DNA of 64,000 bases from Bimastos eiseni. Taxonomy: Eukaryota; Annelida; Clitellata; Crassiclitellata; Lumbricidae. The translations under genes and the position numbers were made by a program. The notes under the pieces are model-generated. The model ran no database searches, was not told the origin of the DNA, and worked only from the letters and a program-made list of their open reading frames with translations. Shown in pieces: positions 33,916-45,478 of the stretch (position 1 is its first letter; each line of letters opens with the position of its first letter). The stretch lies in NCBI GenBank assembly GCA_959347315.1, contig OY365810.1:13233415-13297414 (forward strand), in the 5' to 3' direction.

Positions 33916-35955
33916 TGTGATGGCTATCTCTTACATTTGAATGCAGATGTTCACATTTATTTTAAGAGTCTTATCATAATCTTTTGGCTGACCATTACCG
34001 CTCACTTAATCAATGCGGCTATCTGTCGTTATCCTTCCTGCATGCAGTCTCTTTGTCACTTTGTATGACGCTTTCTGTATCTGTCGTTAGTGTCTGTCTC
34101 CTTCATGTCAGTCCAAATGATTTACGTTTGCGTCTACGTTTACATTTTAAACTTCCCAATGACAATAGTATCAACAACATCATTAAGCAAATGTCAATTA
34201 TCAACTCAAAGAAATGTTGATATCAACAACAATAGCAAAAATTAATAAACAGTACGAATGATGTGGCGGATGGCGATGCCGGTGGTTGGGATTAGGATAA
34301 CAATGCTGATGCTGCTGGTGATGTTGATGATGATGATATCAAAAGTGATGGAAACTGACCGTGTTATCGGCTGCATAGGATGCTGAATCATCCGTCTTGT
34401 CTCCTCCGCTTCTGCGCGAACATCGAGTGAGGCAGGCGAGATACGACAGAGGTCCATTGTTCAGAATTGAATGCATCTTCGCTTCGTTCAAACGATTAAA
34501 TTCCTACAACAGCCGTTGCCTCAGGTCAGTGAAGCCACGACGTCGATTTCAGCTTGGAAGGGTCATCGCGGTTCTTGATGAGGGTCAGTGGCTGTCTGGA
34601 CGCTGACTGACAGAGGGATCTCAGACAAAGAGGATTTCTATGGAACCCTTTCTTGGAGACTCCACCGCTGAGTGGATTGACGGTCTCTGGCGGAAGAAGC
34701 ACGGTCTTTGGAACAGTGACCACGATTGTTGCTCATATAGACACGTCTTCTGGTGGTAGTCGCTGTAACACAAACACCTGCTCAGCTTCACGACCCGCAA
34801 CGACAGAAAACGATGTAGACGTGCTGAGATGATGTACAGAAAGGTAGTGAGGGTCGACAATAGATACTGGCAAATAGTTAGGTAAAATTTAAGTTATTTA
34901 GTCTGCATTCTGCATGGTTAACAAAAGCCACACGCTCACACACACTCATCCATAGTTACATACACACAGACACGCACACACACACATACGCATATACACC
35001 TGTATATAACCATTGCTTATACAGTGCATATAATATCCATGCAAGCCCTATTAAAATCTACCGATTAGATATGGTTATAATTGTTTTGGAAGCAACATTT
35101 GGAAGAACATGTCGATAGTATTTTCAGCTTGTTTAAAATTATGTTTCTATTCCTGGTTGTGTTTGCAACGCGATTTTAGGTCAGCAATCATTTACACTGG
35201 CACATGCTGGTCTATCCGTCATTGCATGTTGGCTCTTGCTTCTGTTTACAATTAAGCTTAGTGTTGACTTTTGTCAGCATGGTATATGAGCCTGGACACT
35301 GCAGTGACTGTAGCTGAAACTAAGCAAGGAACTCAATGTCCAGAGCGATAGCGGAAACTCAGCTCTTGCGTTTGTGTAGTAATCAATTGCTCGATCTGAC
35401 AGAAGTGTTCAAAGCGTACGAGGCAATCAAACCCTCGCTCTGCGGGTAATTGTAGAGCCATCGAAATCACTTGGCCTTATCTGCAAAGCCATCATCACCA
35501 GCAGACAACCGAATGCATGGACATTGGACGGTATAGCAGGGAACCGTTTTCCAGCGGAATAAAAGCGAGAAGATGGAGAGCCGTAAATAAATCTCCATCT
35601 ACACAGAATTACTATTCCCAAATGGAAACCATCTCAACAGATAAGCTCAATGAAACTCAATCAACACGAGTATACGTAGGCATTTATCAACACGGATATA
35701 TTTATTCACACTTTCCCTAAAAACTAAACATACGCATGCTAATATATTTACATAAATACCAAATATACATGTAGGCCAACATGCAGATGTAAATCTATTT
35801 GTTGATGCTGATAAGAGTCAAAACCTTAGAAATTAAATGTAACTTTCTGGGCTCTTACTTTCAAAGTGAAACTTCGACATTTATTGAAATTGTGATTTCC
35901 AACGCAAGTGTGACATTCTTAGCTCACTGGATTTATCGTTAGTAAGATGGCCTAC
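33916..35955. other. About 2 kb without a recognisable gene
   Basis: Unique sequence. Short (GAT)n near 34315-34340 and CA-rich 34930-34990. No recognisable protein. Confidence 0.4.
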
Positions 35956-35957
35956 AT

Positions 35958-36178
35958 TACGTGATAAGTTTATCATGTAAGATAAGTTTATCATGTAAGA
36001 TAAGTTCATCATGTAAGATAAGTTCATCATGGAAGATAAGTTTATCATGGAAGATAAGTTTATCATGGAAGATAAGTTTACCATGGAAGATAAGTTTATC
36101 ATGTAAGATAAGTTTATCATGTAAGATAAGTTTATCATGGAAGATAAGTTTATCATGTAAGATAAGTTTATCATGCAA
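35958..36178. repeat. 18-bp minisatellite carrying GATA motifs
   Basis: Unit gataagtttatcatgtaa (variant ...catggaa), about twelve copies. Each unit contains AGATAAG, the GATA-factor consensus, plus a second TTATC on the other strand. Confidence 0.95.
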
Positions 36179-37560
36179 GCTTGCATCTCGGTCGTTATTT
36201 TTTTATCAGGCCAAAAACAACGAGAAACCTAACAACCTACAAAAACTTAGATCTCTTCTAGCTATGACTGTGACCATTCTTTAGTATAGTGTGAGTTGAC
36301 TCTTCTGTATACAATGCCAAGCTCTATTCCGTGTCTTTCTGCTCCGTGTTAAGGTATAGACGATGAACAGACACCCGCAGAGTCGCGCATTCAACCAGTC
36401 TCATTATAGACGGTATTAGACTCATGACAAAACAATGTAGACTGCGTGTAGTTTTTACACATGTGAATGTGCGTTTTGCCATGTATTTGGCAACTTATGA
36501 AGCGACTTTTACGAACTGGACAAGTTTGCCGAACACAGCAATCCAGCAGATCAAAAAACGGATCCTTATTAAGTATAATAATTCATTTTGAGAGCTGTCT
36601 ATGACAAAATAGTGCGCATGTTTCCCTATGTATATATATATATAGGCTACGCATGTTTGTGTACATGTATGCGTGTTTGCTGTTATATATATATATATAT
36701 ATATGAGGTCTTGTTTAGGATGATTGAAGGGGTTATGACAGATATCATTGCACCTGCGTTTGGAGTGAGAACAGGGATGGTTTGACGAAGAAACTATACT
36801 TCGACAAGTCTTCTTTGCTACATACTGCATGGTTGGGACCTCTAGCGAGACTTTCTTACTCGAGCGTTGACCAGATGGGTGGACTGCAACGTATGTATGC
36901 AACTATTCATGTATTTATATAAATATATATGTACTACTTGAACAATTTCTAGCTCCTGTAAGAAGACAAGGAATGTGCTTAGCCATTCTGAATTATGCTA
37001 ACGGTTAGGAATTCGTTTGTATACAAATGATGCTTGTGTCGGTGGAGATACCCTCCGCCAACGATCCCTCGCAGACATGCAGACATGGAAACGTTCAAGG
37101 CCACTTCCGAATGCAATTCATCCATCGCAACAACGTCACCCTTCCACAGCCCCACACTCTGTCGCCCCATAGCACCATGGGTAGAGACTAGAGAGCAAGC
37201 CACACGTTCCTTAGGCCTACTCTAACCGATCAGTGTAGATTCAAGTGTTTCTAAATGCATTGGCCAGTAGAGGAGAGGTCAGCTGGTGTGTACTTTGAGG
37301 GAATCCGATACCTAACGAAGCAAACGTCGACGAATCAAAGGACGGTAAAAGCATTAGCAGATTGTTTGAATTGCGTGGCTTTCAACACGCCCCGCTGGTT
37401 CAGTGCCTTGTCGCCAGCGTTCAGCACGTGGTCATGCAGCATATGGCATCGCAGCTGATCCTTGAAGCTAGGAGCAAATATGTATGAAGTCATATATGGA
37501 TTTATTGTTATGGCTCAAATTTTAGCACAGATTTGATTATGGTTTCTATCCAGTATTCTC
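36179..37560. other. No recognisable gene
   Basis: Unique sequence with (TA)n patches at 36632-36644 and 36685-36704. Confidence 0.4.
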
Positions 37561-37639
37561 ACGAATCCGGCGGAAAAAATGATTTAATTGAGCGCCTATT
37601 CAGCAGACTTCTCAGGTGAGATGTCAATCCCAGGGCACC

Positions 37640-37900
37640 AAATGACGAGGCGGATTCTCTCCTAAGAACTCCTCCAATCGAGGGAAGAATGGAAGGGAAA
37701 CAGACCAAAGGAAGACCTCGTATGATCTTATTTGATTGGATGATGAAGGAAGTTACAGCAGGAGAGAAAGAGACAGAGACAGAGAAAGAGACAGAGATCG
37801 AGACAGAGATAGAGACAGAGATAGAGATATTCAGCTGGCTGAAGAAGAGAACTAAGCGGTCAGACAACTGGCGACTTACGAAGTTACCCAAAGGAAGATA
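37640..37900 (+). mobile_element. LINE C-terminal fragment with internal GACA microsatellite
   Basis: The frame reads LLRTPPIEGRMEGKQTKGRP, then RMILFDWMMKE, then a (GAGACA) run encoding ETETEKETEIETE, and ends SDNWRLTKLPKGR. The first and last blocks match a LINE RT C-terminal pattern (LLRxxIEGxMxGxxxKGRxR..DWMM...W). A related copy is at 42140-42330. Confidence 0.7.
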
Positions 37901-38196
37901 ATTGTTACAAAGAAGATGATGGAAATAATGTTCTTTGTCATATTTGGCTTTTGTATTTCATCGGTGGCACGTTCTATCTGCCATCTGACGGTTTTGGGTT
38001 CGTGTCTGCTGAGTAATAATCGGCGCAATGAAGATGTCGTTTGATAACATTATTTTCTCTGTCACAAATCAGTATAATTTGCTTCTCTCGTACCTATATG
38101 TACCTTTGAAGCAAACAAGTTCTGTTGTGAACAGAGGTTTTGCTCAAGACCACCCGAACCGTTCATTGCAAGACGAAGCAATAATCATAAGGTAAC
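37901..38196. other. Unique spacer
   Basis: Nothing recognised. Confidence 0.35.
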
Positions 38197-38240
38197 GCCG
38201 CCACTGGTCCCACTCTAACAGTGCCATTCCCAAGCCTGTC
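38197..38240 (+). mobile_element. Fragment of the 113-bp element
   Basis: 'ccgccactggtcccactcta' and 'acagtgccattcccaagcct' align with the 5' part of the copies at 5873 and 50738. Confidence 0.45.
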
Positions 38241-38565
38241 AGTAGAATTTAACAAATTAGATTCAGTCAATCATAAATGTGACCGTCAAATGAGGAAGCA
38301 GAAGACCTGGAAGATGAGAAACTATAAAAATGAGCATTGATCTGACTGGAACCTGGTCGATGGCTGGACGTATTGTTCGCATTCAAAGACGAGCTTTGTC
38401 AACAAAGACCACTAGAAAAATAAGAAGGATAACTAATCAGTCAGCGACAGACTTGATAAGGTCAAGATGAATAGGCCACAATAATTGTGTCGTATTCACA
38501 GACAAATCACAAATCATCTAGGTACAATATGGCCGTACTACAATATGTGAGAGAGTGGCATATAG

Positions 38566-39000
38566 CAGCGGTTCCCAGCCGATGGTACGCGTACCCCTAG
38601 GGGTACGCCAGCTGTTGCCAAGGGGTGCGCAAGAAACTATAAGAAATCTTCTTTCGAGGTGCGTTGCCAGCTGAATTTTCTGCCGAGGAAAGAGATCAAT
38701 TCATTAAGCTTTCACGCGATGGTCGATTGAGGAGTGAATTCAACTAGGACTATCTGAGTGATTTTTGGCTTTAAAGAAGAGCAGAATATGGATTAATTTC
38801 TGACAGAGCTGTGAAGTTTTTTGATTCCATTCCGTGCGTCATATCTCTGTTAAACTGGATTCTCTGTGATGATTGTTGTAAAAAAAAACAAATACAGATC
38901 GAAACTTGAACTTGAACCAGACTTACGTTGAAAATCGACATTAGTAAAGCTTGATATTGTAGAAATGTGCATATCTAAGCAAGCCACGAGCTCGCATTAA
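38566..39000 (+). mobile_element. hAT element, internally deleted, with transposase C-terminus
   Basis: The terminus cagcggttcccagccgatgg is followed by the palindromic 'gtacgcgtacccctaggggt' of a vertebrate-Charlie-like hAT end. It is followed within about 110 bp by EERDQFIKLSRDGRLRSEFN, DFWL-stop-RRAEYGLISDRAVK, and KYRSKLELEPDLR ... QATSSH-stop. The last pieces match the C-terminal hAT dimerisation/catalytic tail (LSxDGxL...FW...EYxxLSxxA...TKYRSRL...KQAxxSH). The long N-terminal and catalytic part is missing. Confidence 0.75.
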
Positions 39001-39431
39001 AATTATTAAACTTCCATGTTGACCTGATTAAATATAATAGGCTATTAGCCTATTTTCATGTTATTCGAAAAGATGGGAAATAAAATAAAAGAATTTTCAA
39101 ATAAACAATTCCGTTAATAATAGAATAAAACGATTTCCTATTCTAAATATTATGTGTTCATAGTTTTTTCTCTCACTTCTTTGTCGATAATATAGGCTAG
39201 AAACATGCAAAAGCATATATGTAAACACACATAACGTAACTCTATTGGACTCTATATATATATGTATGAAAAAAGCGTATATGTAAACACAAAATATATA
39301 GTTACATACTCTTGTATATACTTTTGCATGTTTGATATCTACAAAACAACATTCTCCCTAGTAACATTCTAGAAATTTTCTCAAGATGATTATTTTCCAA
39401 ATTGAAATCTTTACTCACATCTGTATATAGG

Positions 39432-39479
<48 letters not shown>

Positions 39480-40555
39480 CTACGTCTTCTGGATCTTTGC
39501 TTTGAGACTTTGTGAAGCCCACGGCTGGCCTCGATGCCTTGTTCTTTGGCCTCGAAACTGTCCTTGTATATATTCATAGGAAAATGCCCTACAGGATGCC
39601 ACAAATGCCGCATTCCATGCCAACTGTGGGCATCACAGGCTTAATAATAATGATTCACGTTGCAAAGGACGCACTGGGAAATGGTTGACGTAAATACACA
39701 CGTCTTTAGCTGACATCGCATGCTTCGTAATCGCCGAACCGGATGGAATTTGAGACAAGCTGCAAGTTTGCACTTACTAGATTAAATAATTAATCAATTC
39801 CATGTTTTTATATCCCCCATTAGTGAAATAACGCGAAAAAAGATTATAAAACGCTGGATGATACTTCGGATAATTGCATACTTCCATTACTTTTAGTGAT
39901 TTCGTATTAATCATTTTGCAAACCCTTATTTTTAATCATATATTGGATGCACCCTCGATGTAGCCTACGAACAACGTTTGTAATGCTTTCTAAACTTAGG
40001 CCTATGTTTGTATAGACTATTGCAAATAACAGAAGCAATGGCCAGACTGATGATGTCAAGAATTAAGTAAATAACACGCGTTTCTTACATTTCTATACAG
40101 AGTTGATTATATGTTTGTCGAAAAGCTTTCTATGTTGTAAATGAATCGAGCGTCGAATTCTAGTATCATCTGATTTGTTGCATAGAATGAAGACAGGAGA
40201 AGACAAATCATCGTATACCATTTGCTATTGTAAAATTTTTAAACCTAAAGCACGTTATTAGAAACTTAAAAATCAACAATCTATATATTATTATAAATTG
40301 CTACCGTTTGCAATATGCAGCGCAACCCACACAGACGAATGAGCGCCCGATAAACAGTCGCAAATAAAGGTTGTGGAGAGTATGTGAAACACTATGAAAA
40401 AGCGCCTTCACGCAAGATGAGTCAGCAGAAAGCAATTAGACAGGAATTTTATTCACGCAAGATATAGCATGAATTCTTCAACGTTTAGACCAACGAATCC
40501 CTCTTTTAAATGATCATAATGCTGCATAGGTTGAGAATCGGATTAATTCTGGTAG
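39001..40555. other. No recognisable gene; (AT)n at 39433-39475
   Basis: AT-rich unique sequence with one long AT microsatellite. Confidence 0.45.
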
Positions 40556-40559
40556 GGAG

Positions 40560-41064
40560 AGGGGACAAATGTCCGGGGGGGGGCAAATGTTCTAGACTCA
40601 TTCTAGATATTCGTCATACTTCAATATGCGAAGCCTATGGGCGAGAAGTAAGCAGAGGTGTCTGTGGCAAATGCTGGTCAGTAAATGTCGGTATTGGTGG
40701 GTTTGAGCAGACAATTACAAGAGATAGAGGTTGTCTATCAACCAGGCTAGAATGATGCTTTCAGAAAGGTCAGATAAAAAGGAGAGATTTGAGATTGTTA
40801 GAGAGATTTTCCTTGTCGAGATCAGTCTTTTTTAGGAGAGAAGTGACAAGAGTGTAAATAAAAGCGCTGAAGAAATGACGGCTATGGAAAGAGGGGTGGG
40901 TCATTTTTGGTAATGACAGGATCGAGAATAGAGGCAGAATCTTTGAGAAGAGGGGCTGGAATACGATCTAATTCGCATTGTTTGTTGGGCAGAGAATTAA
41001 TTTTATGATACGTGCTTGAACTTCTGAGGAGATAGGTCTGAGTTTGTTTGGCATTCACATCCAT
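40560..41064 (-). mobile_element. CR1/L2-group LINE, RT N-terminal region, decayed
   Basis: The minus strand reads HKINSLPNKQCELDRIPAPL, LKDSASILDPVIT, then lower down FSSAFIYTLVTSLLKK and TDLDKENLSN. These match the 'I..LPxKxxxLDxIPxxLLK...lxPxIt...vxPLLKKxxLDxexlxNyrPvSNL' opening of the RT domain. Below about 40790 the frame is broken by stops and a poly-G run (40576-40586). Confidence 0.7.
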
Positions 41065-41074
41065 CAGACCTTCA

Positions 41075-41240
41075 AACTCATCTTCAGATTAGCATCACTC
41101 AAACTTTGCGTTCAGTTTATAAAGCGCTTGCATTTCTTCCTGTTGCCATGTACATTTATAAGACCTTTCTGACACCTCTTATTTACGTTCATTTGCCCAT
41201 TGTAAAGTCGCTTGAGGCTGTTCAACTCTGCTCCTAAAAG
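41075..41240 (+). mobile_element. Possible LINE RT thumb fragment
   Basis: The plus strand reads LRSVYKALAFLPVAMYIYKT, FLTPLIYV, then KSLEAVQ, which resembles the 'lYksLixPxlxYxxxvw...LExVQ' thumb motif. The orientation is opposite to the adjoining fragment, so two insertions meet here. Confidence 0.35.
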
Positions 41241-41855
41241 ACGTATGAACAATTGTTCTAGATGGATCAGATAATCAATATCACTTATCCTACATAATGT
41301 AGTTTACTTTGGTTTTTAGCGTGACTCGGGATCACTTGCTGTAAACTGCTCAGAACAGCCCCAAGAAAGCAATAAAATAATTTGCTTGCAATCGCCCAGG
41401 TGTCCCTAGGTAATGCCTATATGCCATTAGGAGAGCTTACGGTGCTACCCCCTCTACTCACGTCTGCCACATGAAACGATAAACTTAATTACGCGCTGTG
41501 ATTAATGCTAACATGTTAAATTAGCCAAATGGGACAGCATCTTGAGGGCATCGCTCGGGCAACTGATGAATCCAGCGTTGGCTTCATGGCTTCGAATTCT
41601 AGAGGGACGCTTCATGTTGAAGCATGGCTCAATCCTTTACAAACTGACACATACTTCAGATCCAAGCATAGCCAAATTAGGCCAAGTTATAAAGAGCTGA
41701 GATAATTATCCGCGATCATTGCTATTGTTTTCACCCGATTTAATGTGCGTTAAGGCGCCGGTGGTTGCAGTTGATTGCTGCTGTAAGTTTGTATGCACCA
41801 AATTAGACATGGGCAAGTGCAATAGCTGAGTAGAAATGATGGGAATGAATTTGGG
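41241..41855. other. No recognisable gene
   Basis: Unique sequence. Confidence 0.35.
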
Positions 41856-41856
41856 A

Positions 41857-41926
41857 GATGGTGGCAGATTGATTTAATCGCTCGACTTGTTAGGTGCGGG
41901 GCGTATATTCGAGTCCTGCGTAGGTA

Positions 41927-41989
<63 letters not shown>

Positions 41990-42078
41990 GTCTATCTCTC
42001 TATCAGTCACTCAGAGCCATCGACTGATGCATGGTCAGCGTATAGTAGCGCTTAATAAATGTATAATGATAATAAGAG
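41857..42078 (+). mobile_element. tRNA-derived SINE with (TC)n and LINE-like tail
   Basis: A box ggtggcagattgatttaatc, then B box tatattcgagtcctgc (41904-41919). A (TC)n run lies at 41930-41981, then a body ending 'tagcgcttaataaatgtata' and 'atgataataag', like the LINE tails nearby. Confidence 0.55.
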
Positions 42079-42139
42079 AAGAATTCATGGTAAGGCTTGA
42101 AGAAGAAAGAACCCCAAATAGGCCTACGCGCAATAGAAA

Positions 42140-42345
42140 AGACACAGAGAGACACTGACAGGAAACTCACTGCTAAGAACCGTCATAGAAGGAATAATGA
42201 AGGGAGGCGAATAAAAGGAAGAACAAGACGGATGATGATGGATTGGATGATGACAGAGGGATATAGACAAAGGCTAAGAGAACAGCGAAGTAGTGGCGAC
42301 ATCGGACATTTGAACCTGTTTGAACCGAGCTAGGCAGAGAACCAG
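42140..42345 (+). mobile_element. LINE C-terminal fragment ending at (TAA)n
   Basis: LLRTVIEGIMKG, then after a frameshift RRIKGRTRRMMMDWMMTEGY, and WRHRTFEP near 42295 form a LINE RT C-terminus. The family matches the fragment at 37640. It is directly followed by the (TAA)n array, probably its expanded 3' tail. Confidence 0.65.
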
Positions 42346-42361
42346 AGTAATAATAATGATG

Positions 42362-42434
<73 letters not shown>

Positions 42435-42538
42435 TAATAATAATAATGAAATAATGATGAAATAAAAATAATGATAATAATAACAACAATAATAATAATA
42501 AACTGTTACGTTTAATAAAACAATTAATGATTATAATG

Positions 42539-42599
<61 letters not shown>

Positions 42600-42752
42600 T
42601 AATAATGATAATAATTTTTGAATCCCTAGGGATTATATGTACCTTGTTAAAAAATATAATAATAATAGTAATAATAAACATAATATTATTATTATTATTA
42701 TTATTAATAGTAATAATAATAATAATTTAAAATAATAATAATAATAATTAAT
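42346..42752. repeat. (TAA)n/(AAT)n microsatellite cluster
   Basis: Two long AAT runs (42360-42450 and 42537-42615) plus shorter ones, separated by short unique pieces. Poly-Ile/Asn frames are artefacts. Confidence 0.95.
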
Positions 42753-43910
42753 TAGAACTCGTGCAACGAAACTGAACAGAATGCAGACATTTTCCTGCAT
42801 TGGTTTTTTTGACTGACTTCAATTACAATAAATCGTGCAGTTCATAAACGTCAAGATATCACTCAGAAAACAGAACCAATCGACTGCTTCATTCGTGATA
42901 ACTCGGATCTATGACAAACTTATTGCGTGCCGTGCAAGAATAAACAAACATCAAAACTGGACCATTAGGCTATAAATGAATGATTTGCACGCATTGGATT
43001 GTGATTGGATAGCAACTGGTCTGGCCTTTTTTGCATCTATGATATATTTGTGTATTAGGCAATGGAAAATGTAAATGGGTTTTACGACTAATTTCGGCTT
43101 TATAAAATTGGATTAAATTGAATTATATAGATACTACAAGAAAATGGACAAAGATTATTTATATAAAAATTATATATAGACAAAAAATTATTTAATCATT
43201 TTTCGGTAATTTATAGAGGCATTTATTATACTTAATGAACGTAAATCAATGTGATCATGTATTGTTCAGTAAGCCTAATTCTTACAGTACACTGGCGTCA
43301 ATGTAATCACAGATTGTAAAGTATTATTGTAATTACATTTTGTATGTGCCTCTTCGTTACACCCGTTGCCTATTCTGCATTACATGCTTGATAAGGGCTT
43401 ATTTTATTAAACACCATGTAAGAGTGAGATTAACGGTGTTGATCAACCCTCCGGGAAACCATATTTTAACTTCTGGAGTCTGCGTGGAAACCCAACACTC
43501 AAATGTTCAAGCCAAAAGCTACCAGAATCCTGAAGACTCTAACAGTAACAGTATTTGTTCCAAGTGTTAATCATTTTAGATTAACATGCAGAACTGATAC
43601 AGAAAGAAGGCAATGACTATAAAAGACACGATACAATCGAATCCGTTCTCCTGGTAACTTTTTTCTATTTTTTCTATGGGAACATATTCATTACACCAGC
43701 AAACGTTGATCAACAATGACAGACAGAATTGAAATGAATGTTTAGTCGTACGAAGTGATAGCCAATATCTCATGATCTCGGTCAAGAACAGGTGAGTTGT
43801 CTCTGGGTTAAGACCTGCTATAGTTACAGGAATGATTATCAGCAGCAACACATTGCGAGTGACACAAGTAACGGAAAAATATCGATGCATGAGCATGGTT
43901 TTAACATGTT
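42753..43910. other. No recognisable gene
   Basis: AT-rich unique sequence. The 106-residue minus frame at 43576-43896 has no recognised similarity. Confidence 0.4.
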
Positions 43911-43911
43911 T

Positions 43912-44165
43912 AGTTGTTATTTAACATAATATGTTAAATAGCAATTTTTCACATATTATGTGGTTGCTATTTAGCATGTGTGTTGCTACTTAACATGTGC
44001 GTTTGCTACTTAACATGTGTGATTGCTATTTCAATCAAATCAATCAAAAATACTTGATATAGCGCCCCTTCAAGATATCTACTCAGAGGCGCTCTGAGTA
44101 CTTAACATGTGTGTTTACTGTTTAACATGTGATTTCCATTTAACATGTGTGATTTTCATTGCCGT
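43912..44165. repeat. Minisatellite of about 22 bp ('tgctacttaacatgtgtgtt') split by a retroelement tail
   Basis: Degenerate copies run from 43912 to 44034 and resume at 44099-44165. The interruption is described separately. Confidence 0.8.
44032..44100 (-). mobile_element. LINE 3' tail inserted in the minisatellite
   Basis: 'caatcaaatcaatcaaaaat' then 'acttgatatagcgccccttc' and 'aagatatctactcagaggcg' is the inverted LINE tail (gaaggggcgctatatcaa...) with an (ATTG)-type terminal repeat. Confidence 0.7.
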
Positions 44166-44337
44166 TAACTGAGCATGTTTTTGCATAACTTAGAGGTCTT
44201 TTGGTCAAATGCCATGTGACTGTTTCTTATTAAGATAGTCGTTGTAAATGTTTGCCTGCAATTACAGTCTCATCGTGTATAATTTTCCACGCGAACGATG
44301 CTCATAATCACAATTATGATTGTTCAAAGGCAATATT

Positions 44338-44404
44338 TATTAGTCATTAGTCAACACTAATTAGTCAACACTAATTAATCAACACTAATTAGTCAACACT
44401 AATG
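44338..44404. repeat. 15-bp minisatellite, about four copies
   Basis: Unit gtcaacactaattag. A few copies differ by one base. Confidence 0.9.
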
Positions 44405-44653
44405 CGTCAAATACAATGTTTTCTGGGATTAACTGACAGAATCGGGAACCGATCGATGCCAAACATTTAGAAAGCTGATGTCCCAAACATTCATCGCTCC
44501 AATTTCAAGTCAATCGGTTTTGAATTAACGAGAGGGATAAAACTATACCGTAGGCTATAAATATGATGCTGTATCATCGTGACGAATTTCGATGTGGAGT
44601 AGCTACACGTAAGATCAGTAGGGTCACCCCATAAGAAGAAGAAAAGCAATTCC

Positions 44654-44940
44654 TTAATAACATAGCCCAGAGGTAGCCATGGGTTTGAAGTTTTTGCGAC
44701 CTCATTTTCTTAGCCCCGGCATATGGGGGCCCATTCTTCCTTCAACGTCTTATCTTCATACCGACAGTGTAGGATCAGTGTGCTCATTGCAGCTGAGTTG
44801 GCTGCTACAGGGCACAAGTGGGGCAGAAATCTCGAGCCAATTTCTGCCCTGGTGAGAATTTGACCCCCTGACCTGTCGAATTTTAGCATTCGAGTTTCAT
44901 CGCATAGTCCTATGCGAACAAGGCCCATAATGAATTATAT
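44654..44940 (-). mobile_element. Dispersed repeat with tRNA-like B box
   Basis: 'gcgacctcattttcttagcc' and 'ccggcatatgg' recur in altered form at 50563-50600 and 53697-53715. The minus strand carries 'gggggtcaaattctcacc', a B-box-like word, at about 44857-44875. Probably a SINE of unknown family. Confidence 0.45.
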
Positions 44941-44948
44941 GATTATCA

Positions 44949-45143
44949 AAAGGTGATTAGACTCATCTCTACGCTCGATAGTGTAGCGGTTAGAATGCTG
45001 GACGTCCAGCATTAATAACATAGCCCAGAGGTAGCCATGGGTTTGAAGTTTTTGCGACCTCATTTTCTTAGCCCCGGCAATGCTGGACGTCCAGCATTCT
45101 AACCGCTACACTATCGAGCGTAGAGATGAGTCTAATCACCTTT
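44949..45143. repeat. Perfect 65-bp inverted repeat around a 65-bp spacer
   Basis: Left arm 44949-45013 and right arm 45079-45143 are exact reverse complements. Each arm ends internally in the 20-bp palindrome AATGCTGGACGTCCAGCATT. The spacer 45014-45078 is an exact copy of 44656-44720 (with shared edges the direct repeat is 44654-44721 against 45012-45079). The arms contain a tRNA 5'-half-like string, 'tagtgtagcggttagaatgc'. Confidence 0.95.
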
Positions 45144-45211
45144 AGGCAACAGAAATGAAACCATTTGAACAATTAGATAACGGATTTAAGATCAGACGGG
45201 TGATGGTTATA

Positions 45212-45265
45212 CAACGCAATTCATTCATTCATTCGCTCGAAGCATTTTTATAGCGTCCCTTCAAG
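45212..45265 (-). mobile_element. LINE 3' tail with (ATGA)n
   Basis: 'attcattcattcattcgctc' then 'tttttatagcgtcccttcaa' is the inverted LINE tail. Confidence 0.65.
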
Positions 45266-45274
45266 AACCTATTC

Positions 45275-45478
45275 ATATCAGAACGGCTGAGACAAGGAGT
45301 GGGTCCCGCCAGCTGGAACAGCCTCCCTTCCTCTTCGGGACGAGCTGCTCTCTCCCTCTGCTGCCTTCCGGAAGCGCATGAAGATTTTCCTGTTCTCCGT
45401 TTGGCTTTGTGTTGAGTCGTGAGCGCCTCTGATTCGAGTGGCGCTATATAAGTGCTGTATTACATTTACATTCCAAGG
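45275..45478 (+). mobile_element. LINE C-terminal fragment and 3' tail
   Basis: GVGPASWNSLPSSSGRAALS, then after a frameshift FRKRMKIFLFS, is the WNSLP...FKxxLKTxLF terminus of a CR1/L2-group ORF2. It ends 'gtggcgctatataagtgctg' and TATTACATTTACATT. Confidence 0.85.
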
